Part shown: positions 62,310 through 64,000 of the stretch, in pieces
Layout: each line of letters begins with the position of its first letter
Numbering within the stretch: position 1 is the stretch's first letter
NCBI GenBank assembly: GCA_963573305.1
Contig: OY754334.1
Coordinates: forward strand, 90,765,848-90,829,847
Direction: 5' to 3'
Length of the DNA stretch: 64,000 nucleotides
Origin: Pyrrhosoma nymphula
Taxonomy: Eukaryota; Arthropoda; Insecta; Odonata; Coenagrionidae
Program-made: the position numbers and the translations under genes
Notes under the pieces: generated by a model
What the model was told of the DNA's origin: nothing
The model's database searches: none
The model's input: the letters and a program-made list of their open reading frames with translations, nothing else

Positions 62310-62515
62310 TTGAGAATATAACTAATAGTTTGATTCTTATCCTCTTATAATTTATTACTGACTATGGATTCAGCGACTGATTGCCTTTGTCAATGTGGAA
62401 ATGGCGATCAGTTACTGAAGCCATGGTCAGTAGTAATAAATTATGCGTTGACTTTGTTATTGCGTTTTCTATCACGACGTGATTTTAGAAAGTTTGGCCT
62501 GAATCAGTTATTTGA
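62310..62515. mobile_element. Foldback insertion flanked by a 13-bp direct repeat
   Basis: The 13-bp sequence CTAGACTTTCCGA occurs at 62297-62309 and 62516-62528, bounding 206 bp. Inside it, 62348-62444 is an imperfect inverted repeat with arms of about 40 bp (TAATTTATTACTGACTATGG against its complement). The long, variable-length duplication resembles that of the foldback at 50263, and GTC..TAATAAAT occurs in a similar place, but no complete hammerhead-like core is seen. Confidence 0.55.
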
Positions 62516-62528
62516 CTAGACTTTCCGA

Positions 62529-64000
62529 ATGAGACTAATGGCATTAGGTACGACGAGCTGCATATGGATATCAGTACTTCTTTGTCCATCCAAACCTGTC
62601 TTAATCGGTCTACCAATTTAGATAATAATTATTTTCTGTGGAGATGGCTAAGATTTTGAACGTTGCAGTAGCTATCAAGTTCTTTTACACCACGGCGTAG
62701 AAAGAGATATAACAATTTACTCTATTTTCAAACAATGTCGAAGAATACACACGGTGTTGTGTGCCTTGTATTTATTTTCGTTTTATTTTCCTTTAATACT
62801 TTTGAGTTTTAAGTGATATTCTCATTAACTGGTATTGTTCTCAATTAACCAGCCTTTCGAAGCCGCGGTTATTTTTGCGATGGAACGACCAAGATAGGAA
62901 CAGCTTCTGCTCAATTTTTTTAGACGATTCAGAGGGTGTAGTACGCAAGTGTGTTTTAGATATTACTTTTTTGGGTTCTCACACCCTTAGCGATTGTTTT
63001 TGGGCGGCGGGCAGACGCTGAACAGAGTAATGGAAATATTAACTCCTCTTGGCGCCTTGACCAACGCATGATTTCATTTGAATAATTCGATGAACTGCAC
63101 GAGAATACTGCTTCAAGAATAACCATGCAGCCTATTCCTACTTATTTCGATTATTTTGAATGCTACTATTTGCGTAGATAGTCATATTTTACGGTTTATA
63201 TTTTGTATTAAAAAACTCATATTGCACAGTGTAAAGGCGGATCTATAAGGTGACACACAGCTGGCTTCGGCAATCCAATCTGTATGATATTTTATGCCTA
63301 TATTTTCGTTTAGTGCTATTCTAGATTGATTCCATTTTGAAATTCAATAATTTGGTGAATTTCCACACTTATGAAGTCACTTTCAAAGTCCTGTGGATAT
63401 TCATTTTGAAACCAAATCACTTTACCAAATGATTATCCGCAGTTTCCACAAAGTGACACCTGATACCGCTTCGTGTTTTCGATTTATGTTTTTACTATGC
63501 TTTTTGGTACAATTAACTCCCAGAGTATAATTGAGCAGTCTGTTTTCACGAAGTCCTTTAGCCATATTCTCTTCCCGTAGATCCTACGGATTATTTCGAT
63601 AAATGTTAGTTACCGAATTTTCTAAATACTTCAGTAAAACCCTAGGGCTGTTATATACTCCCACAGTTTGACTTCTCTCGTAATGCATTTTCTATTTCGC
63701 GTTTTAGGTTACCCGGTCTTTCGTCGTTCTCTCCCACTTCATTTCTATCTCTTCCTTCTTCTACTTCTCTCCTTCTCTTCCCAGTCACTGATCATTTTTT
63801 TTACCGAGGACACTCCTATCTATCTCTACCAGTTGTTCGTACTCGAAATCCACCTCCTCCTCAGACACTTATACCTGGACCACTTCGAATTTAGTCAAGT
63901 GTGCTTTTATTTCAGCCACTGACGTCCTATTGCACTTCCTTTCAATGTTTACTTCTCCCGTCCCCAATTTTACATTCAATGTCATAGCCACCCCATGCTG
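62529..64000. other. Intronic non-coding DNA to the window end
   Basis: AT-rich, with a pyrimidine-rich stretch at 63720-63790. No ankyrin, SAM or PTB coding sequence is recognised. Confidence 0.5.

Noticed and set aside
1..64000. CRISPR array, bacterial operon or prophage
   Set aside because: No regularly spaced repeats, no ribosome-binding-site-led gene clusters and clear spliceosomal exons; the DNA is eukaryotic.

Overview
This is a window of nuclear DNA from a eukaryote, most likely an arthropod and probably an insect. It is AT-rich and gene-poor, with long non-coding stretches, spliceosomal exon boundaries, tRNA-derived SINE-like repeats, non-LTR retrotransposons and foldback elements. 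I see no bacterial-type gene organisation.

The only host gene I can support firmly is on the + strand near the right end. Two exons (55882-55962 and 58913-59069) have canonical splice sites and compatible phase, and they join across a split arginine codon. Together they encode consecutive ankyrin repeats that closely resemble the N-terminal repeat array of ANKS1/Odin (insect CG4393-type). The start exon is not recognised anywhere upstream, and the next exon lies beyond 64000. Most of the window is therefore either a very long 5' intron or upstream DNA, followed by a 2.95 kb intron and at least 4.9 kb of the next intron. A second, much weaker exon candidate is on the - strand at about 51068-51298; it encodes a hydrophobic, membrane-like stretch.

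Layout: 1-4640 is AT-rich non-coding DNA with a TA/CATA microsatellite. 4640-7995 holds a nearly full-length but mutated RTE-like LINE (endonuclease plus reverse transcriptase). 8000-15450 is non-coding with a small tandem duplication. 15450-16575 is a 5'-truncated second copy of the same LINE family. 19628-21345 is a nest of elements: a foldback, a non-autonomous DNA-transposon-like unit with an internal tRNA-like segment, then a SINE whose relative lies at 37605-37895. 21410-22110 is GC- and CpG-rich. 23111-23389 is a perfect 141-bp tandem duplication. 26373-26556 and 50263-50480 are related foldback elements; the second is bounded by a 12-bp target-site duplication and carries a hammerhead-ribozyme-like core in each arm. 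34230-34870 is a decayed endonuclease fragment from a different LINE. 46900-47640 is another CpG-rich block. 55010-55290 and 62160-62300 are LINE 3'-end scraps. A separate RTE-like LINE (56940-58412), itself split by a foldback insertion, sits inside the ANKS1-like intron. 60144-60342 is a head-to-head pair of tRNA-derived SINEs.

Apart from the ANKS1-like gene, the recognisable content is mobile DNA in several layers of nesting. The strongest candidate for an under-described system is the TSD-flanked foldback family with hammerhead-like cores, which fits Penelope-like or retrozyme-like retroelement remnants.
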